A stretch of 64,000 bases of DNA from Sutcliffiella sp. FSL R7-0096 (GTDB lineage: Bacteria > Bacillota > Bacilli > Bacillales > Bacillaceae_I), in NCBI RefSeq assembly GCF_038595065.1, contig NZ_CP152003.1, positions 2,336,001 through 2,400,000 of the forward strand. Direction: 5' to 3'. Below are positions 16,447-24,567 of this stretch, piece by piece (within the stretch, counting starts at the first letter, position 1; each line of letters opens with the position of its first letter). The notes under the pieces were generated by a model. It saw only the letters and a program-made list of their open reading frames with translations, made no database searches and was not told the DNA's origin. The position numbers were made by a program, and so were the translations under genes.

Positions 16447-16456
16447 CCGTTTACAA
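16441..16456. promoter_or_regulatory. CcpA cre site in the tctC promoter
   Basis: ATGTAACCGTTTACAA is a near-perfect palindrome that fits the catabolite responsive element WTGNNARCGNWWWCAW with one mismatch. It implies repression of citrate uptake when better carbon is present. Confidence 0.65.
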
Positions 16457-16484
16457 AATAAGCGGTATAAAAGATATATTGGTT

Positions 16485-16502
16485 ATTTTGTTCATTTTGT
16501 TC
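16485..16502. promoter_or_regulatory. Direct repeat upstream of the tctC promoter
   Basis: ATTTTGTTC occurs twice head to tail (16485-16493 and 16494-16502), about 40 bp upstream of the -35. This is a suitable place for activator binding by the CitT-like regulator encoded at 17208-17897. The link is inferred from position only. Confidence 0.4.
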
Positions 16503-16527
16503 ACGGGAGGTTTTGACAAATGTCCAT

Positions 16528-16573
16528 AAAAAAGAGGTTGCCCTTAGGGAATTCCCTTTAGGACAACCTCTTT
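16528..16573 (-). terminator. Terminator downstream of the NUDIX gene
   Basis: AAAGAGGTTGTCC / GGGCAACCTCTTT with further pairing inside the loop (AAAGGGAATTCCCTAA), then T residues on the minus strand. It separates the regulatory operon from tctCBA. Confidence 0.8.
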
Positions 16574-16585
16574 ATTTAGCATCTT

Positions 16586-17203
16586 TTACCCTCTACCCGA
16601 CCTCAATGACTCCAATGTTTCCTTGTAAAAAGAATCGCTGTGTGGAACAAACATACTTTTATCCACATTCATAGTAATCTTACTTCTCTCGCCCTGGGCA
16701 TTTTCCTTTATCCCTTCCATTGGGACATACGTCTTTTTTCCAAACCATAGTTGGTAAAAGTCCTCTAAAGGAACCATGAAAATCCCACTAACCTCTTCTG
16801 CTTGCAGAGTAAAGGACTCTAATGGTATGTACCCCCTTAGCAGATAAACATGGGCATGCTCTCTATCGATAAAACCTTCCAATTCTTTTTCATAAGGGAT
16901 GACACCCAGGTAAGACAGTTCATCCATACCAACTTTTATACCTATTTCCTCTTCTACCTCCCTGATCCCATCTTCCACGTTTTCATGAGATAACAGATGT
17001 CCGGCTGCTGTGATATCCAATAAGCCTGGATAATCCTTTTTTTCCTTGCTTCTCAGTTGAAAATAAAGATATTCTTTACCGTGTATCTCAGCCTTTATCC
17101 AGCAGTGAAAAGTCTCGTGCCAATGTCCCTTAATATGTACTTCATCTCTTGATGCAGTGCCCAGATATTTTCTTTCCTTATTGAAAATCTTTAATTGTTC
17201 CAT
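16586..17203 (-). CDS. NUDIX hydrolase
   Basis: A 205-residue protein with the Nudix box GHLLSHENVEDGIREVEEEIG (glutamates in REVxEExG bind Mg2+). The N-terminal WHETFHCWI and the substrate-side layout resemble isopentenyl-diphosphate isomerase/YfcD-type NUDIX proteins. It hydrolyses an unidentified nucleoside diphosphate derivative or similar compound. It starts 4 bp after the regulator gene, so it belongs to the kinase-regulator-NUDIX operon, but a link to citrate metabolism is unproven. Confidence 0.85.
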   Translation of the reverse strand: MEQLKIFNKERKYLGTASRDEVHIKGHWHETFHCWIKAEIHGKEYLYFQLRSKEKKDYPGLLDITAAGHLLSHENVEDGIREVEEEIGIKVGMDELSYLGVIPYEKELEGFIDREHAHVYLLRGYIPLESFTLQAEEVSGIFMVPLEDFYQLWFGKKTYVPMEGIKENAQGERSKITMNVDKSMFVPHSDSFYKETLESLRSGRG

Positions 17204-17207
17204 TGTC

Positions 17208-17897
17208 TCATTGTCCTATCCGATAGTATTTTCTTTCAGGTCTCCCTACCATGCCGTATTCTAACTCAGCTTTTGCTTTATTCAGAGAAATCAAGTACTC
17301 AAGATATCGCCTTGCTGTTGTTCGGGATGCCCCCATCAGTTCTCCCATTTGTTCGGCTGTCCATCCATCATGGTAATCGCTATCTAGGAGCCCTTTCACT
17401 TTTTCCAAAGTTAATTGGTCAATTCCCTTAGGTAGAGAATCCTTCTGTTTTTCTCTTTCCATCGACCCGTTTCTATGAAAAAACTGATCTATAACTGTTT
17501 GATCATAGGATTCCTTCTCTTTTATGAAAGCTTTTCTCTCAAGATATGTTTTTATGGCGTGTTGAAACCTTTCAAACGTTACCGGTTTGATTAAGTAATC
17601 GACCACTCCATATTTCAGAGCCACTTCTACCACCGCTTTTTCGGTTGCTGCAGTTATCATGATGATGTCCACCTCGGGGAATCTCTTGCGGATGAGCGGT
17701 AGCAGAGAAACTCCACTTTCATCAGGCATGAAATTATCCAAGAGGATAAGATCGGTTTCCCCTTTTGCAAGTTGATCCATCGTTTGCGAAGCATTTAGAG
17801 CTTTATTAACCACCCTTACTCCTTCGATCTTTTGTAAAAATTGTTCATGAATGCTCGCAACCCGAAAATCATCTTCTGCTATTGCCACGTTTATCAT
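17208..17897 (-). CDS. CitT/DctR-type response regulator
   Basis: A 230-residue regulator: receiver domain with phospho-Asp in LILLDNFMPDESG and Lys in DYLIKPVTFERF, then a linker and a C-terminal helix-turn-helix (WTAEQMGELMGASRTTARRYLEYL). This is the CitT/DcuR/MalR architecture that controls uptake of di- and tricarboxylates. Start ATG 17897 follows GGGGGTGAATGA and sits just past the kinase stop. It is the natural activator of the adjacent tctCBA operon. Confidence 0.9.
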   Translation of the reverse strand: MINVAIAEDDFRVASIHEQFLQKIEGVRVVNKALNASQTMDQLAKGETDLILLDNFMPDESGVSLLPLIRKRFPEVDIIMITAATEKAVVEVALKYGVVDYLIKPVTFERFQHAIKTYLERKAFIKEKESYDQTVIDQFFHRNGSMEREKQKDSLPKGIDQLTLEKVKGLLDSDYHDGWTAEQMGELMGASRTTARRYLEYLISLNKAKAELEYGMVGRPERKYYRIGQ

Positions 17898-17898
17898 T

Positions 17899-19509
17899 TC
17901 ATTCACCCCCATAGGTATTGTTTTTAGGGAGGTATACGGTGAACACCGTTGTATTGTCCGAGGTTCTTTGAACTTCTACCGTTCCACCCAGCTGCTCTAC
18001 CTCCTTCTTCACAATAGCAAGGCCGAATCCCCTTGGCTGATCAGCTTGTTTGGTACTATATCCTTTCCCGAAGATCAAATCTATTGTTCCTTCTGGAAAA
18101 CCTGGTCCATTATCACTTATCTCCAAAATTAAGTCGTTTCCATAATCAATAGCGAAAAAGGATACAATACCATCCTCTTTTTCCTCCACGGCCTCCAAAG
18201 CATTATCTAGCAAGTTACCAACAATGGCCACTAAACTAGAAAACTCAATTCTAGAAGGTATTACTTGGACTGAACTTTCTTCATCAAGTTGGAGAAATTT
18301 CTTTTTTTCTGATGCGACAGCAAGCTTCCCAAGTAGGATGACCTGAAGTTTCTCGTCCTTTATCCTGTCAAATAAGATATCATTTCGTGCCTGATTAACC
18401 ATATACTCTTTTTGGATCCAATCCAAGGCATCCTGAAACCTTCCTAACTCTAGCATCCCTGATATGACGTAAAGCTTATTTGTAAATTCATGGGTCTGAG
18501 CTCGTAATTCTTCCGAATATTTCTTTACCTCTACCAAGGTGTGAAGCAACTTTTTCATATCTGTTTTATCACGAAAGCTTGATACTACACCAACCACAAT
18601 TTCATTTTCCATAATAGGAATCCTGTTTACGATTACGTCTTTATCAAGTAAGTAGATTTCTTTGTTCTCCTGTGGATGCCCTGTTCGGGCAACCTCCATG
18701 ATATCAGAATCAGGTACGATGTCGGTTATTTGTTTATGTAGCAGTTCTTCTTCCCGCAGCTCTAAAATATCAAGTGCTGAAGGGTTGACCATGGTAACGT
18801 ACCCATTAGAGTCAACGGCAATAATTCCTTCCTTGACGGATTCTAGGATGGCATTTCTTTCCCTGTATAAGGTAGCGATTTCATGGGGTTCCAGACCGAG
18901 TATATCTTTTCGTATGTTTCTAGCAAGCAAATACCCTCCAACCACTCCGATATTAATTGCCAGCAGAGCAATCAACGATATTTCCGCCAACTTTTCTTCC
19001 ATTCGGCTTTTTAAATTCTCCATGAGAAAACCGACCGATACAACTCCGATGACCGTTCCTTCATCTGAAATAATAGGAGCTTTCCCTCTGATGGATAACC
19101 CTAGTGAACCTGTCGCTTCCGAGATATAAGCTTTCCCTTCTTCCAAGGCCCTTATATTATCTCCCCCCACCATCTTTTGTCCGATTTTATCAATATCAGG
19201 ATGGGTATAACGAAGGCCTTGAGTATTCCCGATCACCACAAATTGAGCGTCTATCTCCTGCTGAATTTTTAATGTCAGCGGCTGGAGCGCTTCACTCGGA
19301 TTGTCCGATTCCATTGCTTCTTGTACCTCTGGCATGAAGGATATTGTTTTAGCTATTTGGAGAGCTCGGTTGCCGGTATTCGTTTTAAGCTCATTCATCT
19401 CTAAGTAAAAGAACACGCCGCATATTAAAACAATTATGCCAATGAGTAGCGTCACAATGAGGATGATTAGCTTCGTTTGCAGACGTATTGGTTTTATATT
19501 TATTCTCAT
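17899..19509 (-). CDS. CitS/DcuS-type sensor histidine kinase
   Basis: 536 residues: membrane segment at about 12-34, an extracellular PAS-like (PDC) sensor with NTQGLRYTHPDIDKIGQKM, the ligand loop seen in citrate/dicarboxylate sensors, a second membrane segment at about 175-195, a cytoplasmic PAS domain (ESVKEGIIAVDSNGYVTMVN), a SpoOB-like dimerisation helix with phospho-His in LRAQTHEFTNKLYVISGM, and HATPase_c (NLLDNALEAVE, DNGPGFP, GFGLAIVK). It should sense external citrate-like acids and drive the regulator downstream. GGGGGAGAGCTAG precedes ATG 19509. Confidence 0.92.
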   Translation of the reverse strand: MRINIKPIRLQTKLIILIVTLLIGIIVLICGVFFYLEMNELKTNTGNRALQIAKTISFMPEVQEAMESDNPSEALQPLTLKIQQEIDAQFVVIGNTQGLRYTHPDIDKIGQKMVGGDNIRALEEGKAYISEATGSLGLSIRGKAPIISDEGTVIGVVSVGFLMENLKSRMEEKLAEISLIALLAINIGVVGGYLLARNIRKDILGLEPHEIATLYRERNAILESVKEGIIAVDSNGYVTMVNPSALDILELREEELLHKQITDIVPDSDIMEVARTGHPQENKEIYLLDKDVIVNRIPIMENEIVVGVVSSFRDKTDMKKLLHTLVEVKKYSEELRAQTHEFTNKLYVISGMLELGRFQDALDWIQKEYMVNQARNDILFDRIKDEKLQVILLGKLAVASEKKKFLQLDEESSVQVIPSRIEFSSLVAIVGNLLDNALEAVEEKEDGIVSFFAIDYGNDLILEISDNGPGFPEGTIDLIFGKGYSTKQADQPRGFGLAIVKKEVEQLGGTVEVQRTSDNTTVFTVYLPKNNTYGGE

Positions 19510-19733
19510 CTAGCTCTCCCCCTGATTTCTTATTATTTTATAATAATTGGTTTTATTATTCTATGTATTTCGATAATTAGGGCGTGGGAAATAATCTATC
19601 GTCAAAAACTTCTGAAGTTTTTATAGGATAACGATTAATTTACATGCTTCTTTTTGTTTATTTTTCTGCAATAATAACTTTTGCAAATTGATAAAATTTT
19701 TTTAAAATTATTTCCCATCTCCCTGTTTTTCTC

Positions 19734-19766
19734 AAAAAAAAAGCGACCCGTTTATTGAGTCGCTTT
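19734..19766 (-). terminator. Terminator of the YeeE/YedE gene
   Basis: AAAGCGAC / GTCGCTTT stem, minus-strand U-tract of nine residues. Confidence 0.8.
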
Positions 19767-19772
19767 GAATAA

Positions 19773-21035
19773 CTAACATACTGAATCTGTTGGCTTGGGG
19801 TTCTTTAACCCGAATAATGGTCTGATAAACAAAGCCACTAGTGTACCGAGCATGGCCATGACCATCCATACCCAACCATGTAAGCTAAAGGAGGCTATGC
19901 CGCCAAAGTAGGCGCCAATATTACAACCGAAAGCAAGCCGTGCCCCATACCCCATCAGTAGTCCCCCTATAATGGAGGCACCGGCTATGCCGGGCTTTAT
20001 TTTCTTAGGCTTAAAGGTACCCTGTGCAGAAGCTGCAATGAATGCCCCGAGTATAATACCAAAGTTCATCACACTTGTAGAGTCCGCAAGAACGGTCTGT
20101 GTCAATGCCGCTCCATTTTCTCCGGCAAAATACCCCCAGCTTGTAACATCCACCCCTACTGCCATCAAAGCTTTCCCTCCCCAAAGCGCAAATGCGGAAG
20201 TGATGCCCCAAGGGTTCCCACGAATCGCCAGCGTAAGGGCGTTAAGTAGTGCCAATATAATGGCGGCCGCAAATAGTGGCCAAGAACCTCGAACTACTTT
20301 CTTCCAACCTGTCGTGGTTGCTAAAGGCTTCATATGTGGCGGCTTCTTTTTCTTTGCAATCTGAACCGTGATCCAATAGATTCCTGCAAAGAGAAGCATT
20401 TGAACAACCCAGCCGCCAAAGAACCCTAGTCCTGTAGACTCTGCAAGGGAAATTGGCGGAAGTGCCGGGGTATCTTCCATCCAGAATGTAAAATGATATG
20501 CACCAATAACAGAACCTACTATAAAAGAAACCAATGTCAAAATCATGGAGGAGGATCCCCCACCGACTGAATATAATGTTCCTGATGCACAGCCGCTTCC
20601 AAGTTGCATGCCGATCCCGAATATAAATGCACCTACTAGTACGCTTATTCCTACAGGTGATACATATCCTGCCGGCGTATTACCTGTAAAGCTGAATCCT
20701 GAATTTAGAATGATGGCAAACAAGGTAGTTGCCACTGCTAGCATCAGCATATGCGCTTGCAAGCCTTGAACATTGCCGACGGACATTAATCGTCTGAATG
20801 CGGAAGTGAAGCCAAATCTTGCATGTAGCAGTGTCATTCCAAGTGCCACACCGATTATATAGAGTGCCCCCTGTATCCAGTCTGTTGATGCGACTATAGC
20901 AACCAGTAAAAGAAACCCGGCTGCCAATCCAAGGGTTAAAAATGGTTTTTGCATGGGGTTTAAATTTGTCACGATGGTTGTCTTCGGTTTTTCCCGATTA
21001 ACGGTATGTTCCGTAGTTGTAGTTGTATATGCCAT
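19773..21035 (-). CDS. YeeE/YedE family sulfur-compound permease
   Basis: A 420-residue membrane protein with roughly ten segments in two related halves. Each half carries the Cys-containing signature of the family: GSGCASGTLYSVGGG in the first and GARLAFGCNIGAYFGGIA in the second. In TsuA-type members these cysteines relay thiosulfate or related sulfur across the membrane. There is no tusA or rhodanese gene beside it, so the substrate is not fixed. It is transcribed alone, divergent from the SatD pair. Confidence 0.85.
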   Translation of the reverse strand: MAYTTTTTEHTVNREKPKTTIVTNLNPMQKPFLTLGLAAGFLLLVAIVASTDWIQGALYIIGVALGMTLLHARFGFTSAFRRLMSVGNVQGLQAHMLMLAVATTLFAIILNSGFSFTGNTPAGYVSPVGISVLVGAFIFGIGMQLGSGCASGTLYSVGGGSSSMILTLVSFIVGSVIGAYHFTFWMEDTPALPPISLAESTGLGFFGGWVVQMLLFAGIYWITVQIAKKKKPPHMKPLATTTGWKKVVRGSWPLFAAAIILALLNALTLAIRGNPWGITSAFALWGGKALMAVGVDVTSWGYFAGENGAALTQTVLADSTSVMNFGIILGAFIAASAQGTFKPKKIKPGIAGASIIGGLLMGYGARLAFGCNIGAYFGGIASFSLHGWVWMVMAMLGTLVALFIRPLFGLKNPKPTDSVC

Positions 21036-21147
21036 ACTATAATCACACCTTATCCTATTGTTTTTATCGGAATTTATATTAGTTGTTATAATAACTTTTT
21101 TCCTTATAGTTGTAAACCATCAAGCTTTTATTCTATTTTTCTTTAAA

Positions 21148-21225
21148 AATTTGACTATTTCATCTACTTTTCTATAATTCGATTAATCTATCGAATTCCT
21201 TCCATGTTGATTAAATAGTCGAATT
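21148..21225. promoter_or_regulatory. Nested inverted repeats between yeeE-like and satD-like genes
   Basis: AATTCGAT-N6-ATCGAATT (21176-21197) sits inside a wider pair AATTTGACTATTT (21148) and AAATAGTCGAATT (21213). The right arm overlaps the promoter TTGATT-N17-TACAAT of the SatD gene. Likely operator; since the SatD-like protein has a C-terminal helix-turn-helix-like segment, autoregulation is a reasonable guess. Confidence 0.45.
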
Positions 21226-21235
21226 GAAATACAAT
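21207..21235 (+). promoter_or_regulatory. Sigma-A promoter of the SatD-DUF3307 operon
   Basis: TTGATT (21207), 17-bp spacer, TACAAT (21230), 46 bp before the start codon. Confidence 0.55.
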
Positions 21236-21281
21236 AAATTGAAGATACTATCAAGTAAGGTTGTTCGAAAGGATTGAGTAG

Positions 21282-22025
21282 ATGAAAAAGCCGGTATCCA
21301 TATTAATCATGGATGTTACAAATTCTTCAAAGAACTGGAACGAAATCACAGGTTACCTAGAGGAAGTGGAAGGAATCACGCAAAAGTGGACAAGAGGATT
21401 GCCTAGTGCCAAAGTGAAGCATCGTCTGGGTGACGAAATGGTAGGGATATTCGACCACTTCTCTACGGCATACACTATTGCTTTTTACATCAGTCAACTT
21501 TGGAAGTACAGAGGACAACCGCCCTATTTCGGTATTACCTTTGGCACAGTGGAGGAAGACATACAGCATATTGATCTTGATAAATGGAATCATCCTTTAA
21601 TGGGTCTTGCTCGCAGTGCAAATGATAAAATTAAACATTCTGCTCAGAGGACCTCCATCCTCTTTTTACCTGAGGATGAAATAATGGCCAAGCCCTCCTT
21701 GGACATGGCAAACCTGTTGTTGGCCTATCAGCATAAATTAATGAGTGAACAAACCGAGCTACAGCATTTGATAATGAAGCTTTTTGCGATATTGGATGAG
21801 CAAAAAGCAATAGCGAAATTAGTAAATAAGTCGCCTTCTACTATCTCTAGCCACTATAAGAAAGGCAATTGTGAGATAATATTGAAAACCCTAAAAACCA
21901 TCCAGGAAACGCTAGACCAGCTCGAAGCAACTATATTACGGAACAACCCGCATAATATCACAAAAGAATTGACGAAAACGATAAAAAACCAGCTTCAACA
22001 GAATATGAACATTATTATCCCTTGA
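21282..22025 (+). CDS. SatD-like regulatory protein
   Basis: A 247-residue soluble protein beginning MKKPVSILIMDVTNSSKNWN, with KHRLGDEMVGIFDHFSTAYT in the middle: the layout of the SatD family, whose N-terminal region resembles a nucleotidyl-cyclase-like fold. Near the C terminus LDEQKAIAKLVNKSPSTISSHYK looks like a helix-turn-helix. It is followed 24 bp later by a DUF3307 membrane protein, a pairing often seen for SatD. Biochemical function is unknown; the family name comes from the streptococcal sat operon. Confidence 0.7.
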   Translation: MKKPVSILIMDVTNSSKNWNEITGYLEEVEGITQKWTRGLPSAKVKHRLGDEMVGIFDHFSTAYTIAFYISQLWKYRGQPPYFGITFGTVEEDIQHIDLDKWNHPLMGLARSANDKIKHSAQRTSILFLPEDEIMAKPSLDMANLLLAYQHKLMSEQTELQHLIMKLFAILDEQKAIAKLVNKSPSTISSHYKKGNCEIILKTLKTIQETLDQLEATILRNNPHNITKELTKTIKNQLQQNMNIIIP

Positions 22026-22049
22026 ACTGGAAAGTTAGGAGCGGTTTAA

Positions 22050-22916
22050 ATGATTCTCTTGTGCCTTATCTTAGCCCATTTGGTTGCTGATTTTTATTTA
22101 CAGACAGAGAAAATGGTGAAGGAGAAACGAAAATATTTTAAAATTCACCTGGCCCATCATGCGGTTATATTCTTCCTCTCCCTTTGCATTCTGTTTTTCT
22201 TGCAAGGACAAAATTTCTTGAACGAAGTGGTCATCCCCTCGGTTCTACTGGTAATTTTTCATGGTATTATCGACTTTCTTAAAATTTCCTTGCAGGAAAA
22301 AAGTGCCAAATCAATCCAAAGAAACTCTTGGAATCTAGGACTGTTCATAGGTGATCAAGCCTTGCATATCTTAACTATTTTGGCAGTTTGCTATTTTACT
22401 TTACAGCTAGATTTACATACATGGACCAATGAGCTACTAATTATGCTGAAATTAGTTGATGGAATAAAGCCAGAGCCCGGGCTTATAAACACCCTGCTCT
22501 TTGTACTAATCATGTTTATCATTTGTACAACAGTAACTGGCCACTTTATCCGTATCATGCTAGGATCCCTTACCAAGCATATTTCACTATTTGAAGGTAA
22601 ATATACTTTACGCGATCTGGCCGTTAGCCCTAATAGCGAAAAGAACATGTCGGAAGAATATACCTATATGGTGATGAAACACCAGGATCTTTCCCGCGGT
22701 AAAGTCATCGGCTATTTGGAACGCTTGCTTGTGGTAGCGTTGATACTGATGGGGTCCTTTCATGCGGTTGGCTTCATCGTTGCCGCTAAATCTCTTACCC
22801 GGTTCAAACAGATGGATGACCGGGACTGGGCCGAGTACTTTCTGCTCGGAACCCTGACCTCCTTTCTTTTGGCGATCATTTATGGGGTCATTTTGAAGAT
22901 TGTGTTGTTAGGGTAG
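22050..22916 (+). CDS. DUF3307 membrane protein
   Basis: 288 residues with about seven hydrophobic segments. The opening MILLCLILAHLVADFYLQTE and the later HLAHHAVIFF, GIIDFLKISLQ and FIGDQALHILTI carry the histidines and acidic residues typical of DUF3307. The second half has ERLLVVALILMGSFHAVGFIVAAKSLTRF, also a family block. It is co-transcribed with the SatD-like gene (TAGGAGCGG before the start). Role unknown. Confidence 0.8.
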   Translation: MILLCLILAHLVADFYLQTEKMVKEKRKYFKIHLAHHAVIFFLSLCILFFLQGQNFLNEVVIPSVLLVIFHGIIDFLKISLQEKSAKSIQRNSWNLGLFIGDQALHILTILAVCYFTLQLDLHTWTNELLIMLKLVDGIKPEPGLINTLLFVLIMFIICTTVTGHFIRIMLGSLTKHISLFEGKYTLRDLAVSPNSEKNMSEEYTYMVMKHQDLSRGKVIGYLERLLVVALILMGSFHAVGFIVAAKSLTRFKQMDDRDWAEYFLLGTLTSFLLAIIYGVILKIVLLG

Positions 22917-23161
22917 GGAAGTTATAAAACATTATGAGGACGTCTATACTAGCGATTTCGCGTGACAGAGTTCTACATCATCCTCTGTTCCCATACTTCA
23001 ACTATCTAGTAGCTGCCCCTCAGCAAAATGAGCACCTCTTTTTTTAATACTTATCTCATCGTTGAAGTTAATAGAGTCTTACAAAAAATGCTAGAAAGCA
23101 AGGTGAACACCCTGTCCGATTCTATCAACTTTCATATGATAGAGATAAAGGGGGTGACAAT

Positions 23162-23302
23162 ATGTTACGTTATTACCGATATGTCACAAGATTAGGGGAA
23201 AACCTGATCCAAGAGAGCGAAGAATGCTTAGAAAGAAAAGCGAAATTGGCTAAGAAAGTCATCAAGCGAGTAGTCCGCCGCTTGGATGATCTGAATGATT
23301 GA
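23162..23302 (+). CDS. Small basic/acidic helical protein, 46 residues
   Basis: MLRYYRYVTRLGENLIQESE continues into ECLERKAKLAKKVIKRVVRRLDDLND. GGGGGTGA stands at ideal distance before the ATG and the charged, amphipathic helical composition suggests a real product. It ends before the terminator at 23352-23386. I do not recognise a family. Confidence 0.55.
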   Translation: MLRYYRYVTRLGENLIQESEECLERKAKLAKKVIKRVVRRLDDLND

Positions 23303-23351
23303 TCCACCGTGAAATGTCACTCCAGGGGAGTCTCCTTCAGGGCTAAATTGA

Positions 23352-23386
23352 AAAACAGCACCTAACATATAAAGGTGCTGTTTTTT
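23352..23386. terminator. Bidirectional terminator
   Basis: AAAACAGCACCT / AGGTGCTGTTTT, followed by T residues on plus and Ts on minus; serves the small gene and the cupin gene, which are convergent. Confidence 0.85.
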
Positions 23387-23387
23387 G

Positions 23388-24188
23388 CTACATATTTTTA
23401 CTTTGTTGAAGAAGCTTGGATTCTCCCGTTCGCTCCCACTCTTCTACAGTTTCATACGCTTGCTGAGGAGAATATTCTTTTCCGACAAGTACGCTCATCA
23501 TGATGAACTTTTGAAGAATATGAACCGCATTTATTCCTCTTTTCACATCGTCTAAACCTTCTTTTACTAATAATTCTGTGTACTGAAGCCATTCATCCGG
23601 TGTTTTTCCATCTATTACGGTACCCCCATCCCCATCACTATGTTCCTCAGCGGCCTCCGCATCCGCTTTGGTTGGATGGACCGTACCAAACGGATGATTT
23701 GGAGGTGCATAGATCGAGTATAGTTTTAGCGGGGTATCTCCGGTATTGGTAAGATTGTGCCAAGTCCCGGCTGGAATCACTATAGCAAAGTCATCCGCTA
23801 CCATTTTCTCAAAAGTGAAATTATCCTTACTCTTACCCATTTGAACCATTCCCTGCCCTTGTTCCAAGCGCAGGAATTGATCAACATCAGGATGCATTTC
23901 TAACCCGATATCTTCTCCGGGATTCAAGCTCATTAATGTAATCTGAAACTGTGACCCCGTCCATAATGCGGTCCGGAAGTTATTATTTTGCAAAGTAAGT
24001 TCGTTTATATCTTCTGCAAATGGGTTTGGCCCATAGTCCTTTAATTCAATTGCTCTATGACTGTTTGAAAAATAATATGGATTATAAGTGTTTGCATAAG
24101 GCAAGTTACTATTTCTTAAATAGTTATTTATAGGGGGATTCTGCGTATATGCATATGGATATGGATACATTTGTGGACGATAATACAT
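23388..24188 (-). CDS. Cupin-domain protein with Tyr/Pro/Asn-rich N terminus
   Basis: Residues 1-45 are low-complexity (MYYRPQMYPYPYAYTQNPPI), similar in style to spore coat proteins. A single cupin follows: GEDIGLEMHPDVDQFLRLEQGQG provides the HxH-type/Glu metal ligands and PAGTWHNLTNTG the second cupin motif with its His. A helical C-terminal region of about 80 residues closes it. ATG 24188 follows AAAGGAG; an in-frame ATG 8 codons upstream is ignored. Role is not known; a coat or stress function is a guess from composition. Confidence 0.75.
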   Translation of the reverse strand: MYYRPQMYPYPYAYTQNPPINNYLRNSNLPYANTYNPYYFSNSHRAIELKDYGPNPFAEDINELTLQNNNFRTALWTGSQFQITLMSLNPGEDIGLEMHPDVDQFLRLEQGQGMVQMGKSKDNFTFEKMVADDFAIVIPAGTWHNLTNTGDTPLKLYSIYAPPNHPFGTVHPTKADAEAAEEHSDGDGGTVIDGKTPDEWLQYTELLVKEGLDDVKRGINAVHILQKFIMMSVLVGKEYSPQQAYETVEEWERTGESKLLQQSKNM

Positions 24189-24294
24189 ATTTTCAACTCC
24201 TTTGAATTTCATTAAATTATCCTATGCCGATTATTTGGGAATGCACGTTGTAAGGGTTGTTTAAATTTTGGGTCAAGAAAAAAATGCGTAAAAA

Positions 24295-24321
24295 AGCCTA
24301 TTTCTCCGTAAGAAATAGGCT
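24295..24321 (-). terminator. Distal hairpin copy with U-tract, dioxygenase gene terminator
   Basis: AGCCTATTTCT / AGAAATAGGCT with 5-nt loop and minus-strand U-tract. Identical over 28 bp to the copy at 24532-24558. Confidence 0.85.
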
Positions 24322-24322
24322 G

Positions 24323-24531
24323 CAGTGTGTAGACAAAGCTTAAAATAATGAAATACTCTAGTTGATCGCAGTGGAAGGAGCGAAGACTCCTGCGGGAGGA
24401 AAGGACATGGAAGACCCCGCAGGGCGTAGCCCGAGGAGGCTTCCGGACTGCCCGCGGAAAGCGAAGCTCCTGGAACGAAGATCAACTCTTCCAACAGATA
24501 ACTAATTAGTTTATAGTTTGTCAACAGTCTG
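24323..24531. mobile_element. Terminator-associated repeat, copy C
   Basis: A 209-bp element running CAGTGTGTAGACAAAG ... TTTGTCAACAGTCTG, inverted relative to the gene it follows when compared with copies A, B and D. The flanking terminator hairpins are identical, so this is one of the youngest insertions. The core folds by GATCGCAG... style outer arms and CCTGCGGG / CCCGCAGG as in copy F. Confidence 0.85.
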
Positions 24532-24558
24532 AGCCTATTTCTCCGTAAGAAATAGGCT
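24532..24558 (-). terminator. Proximal hairpin copy, dioxygenase gene terminator
   Basis: Exact duplicate of the hairpin at 24295-24321, 10 bp past the gene stop, without U-tract. Confidence 0.8.
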
Positions 24559-24567
24559 GTAAAATAG

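Noticed and set aside
19587-19716. GGGAAATAAT and ATTATTTCCC as an operator pair
   Set aside because: The 10-bp arms are about 110 bp apart in very AT-rich DNA, which can occur by chance.
24273-24524. Open frames inside repeat copies (also 8813-9121, 42810-43099, 57661-57978)
   Set aside because: They read the GC-rich repeat core in different frames at each copy (PxGVxAPST-like peptides), without start signals; they are shadows of the element.
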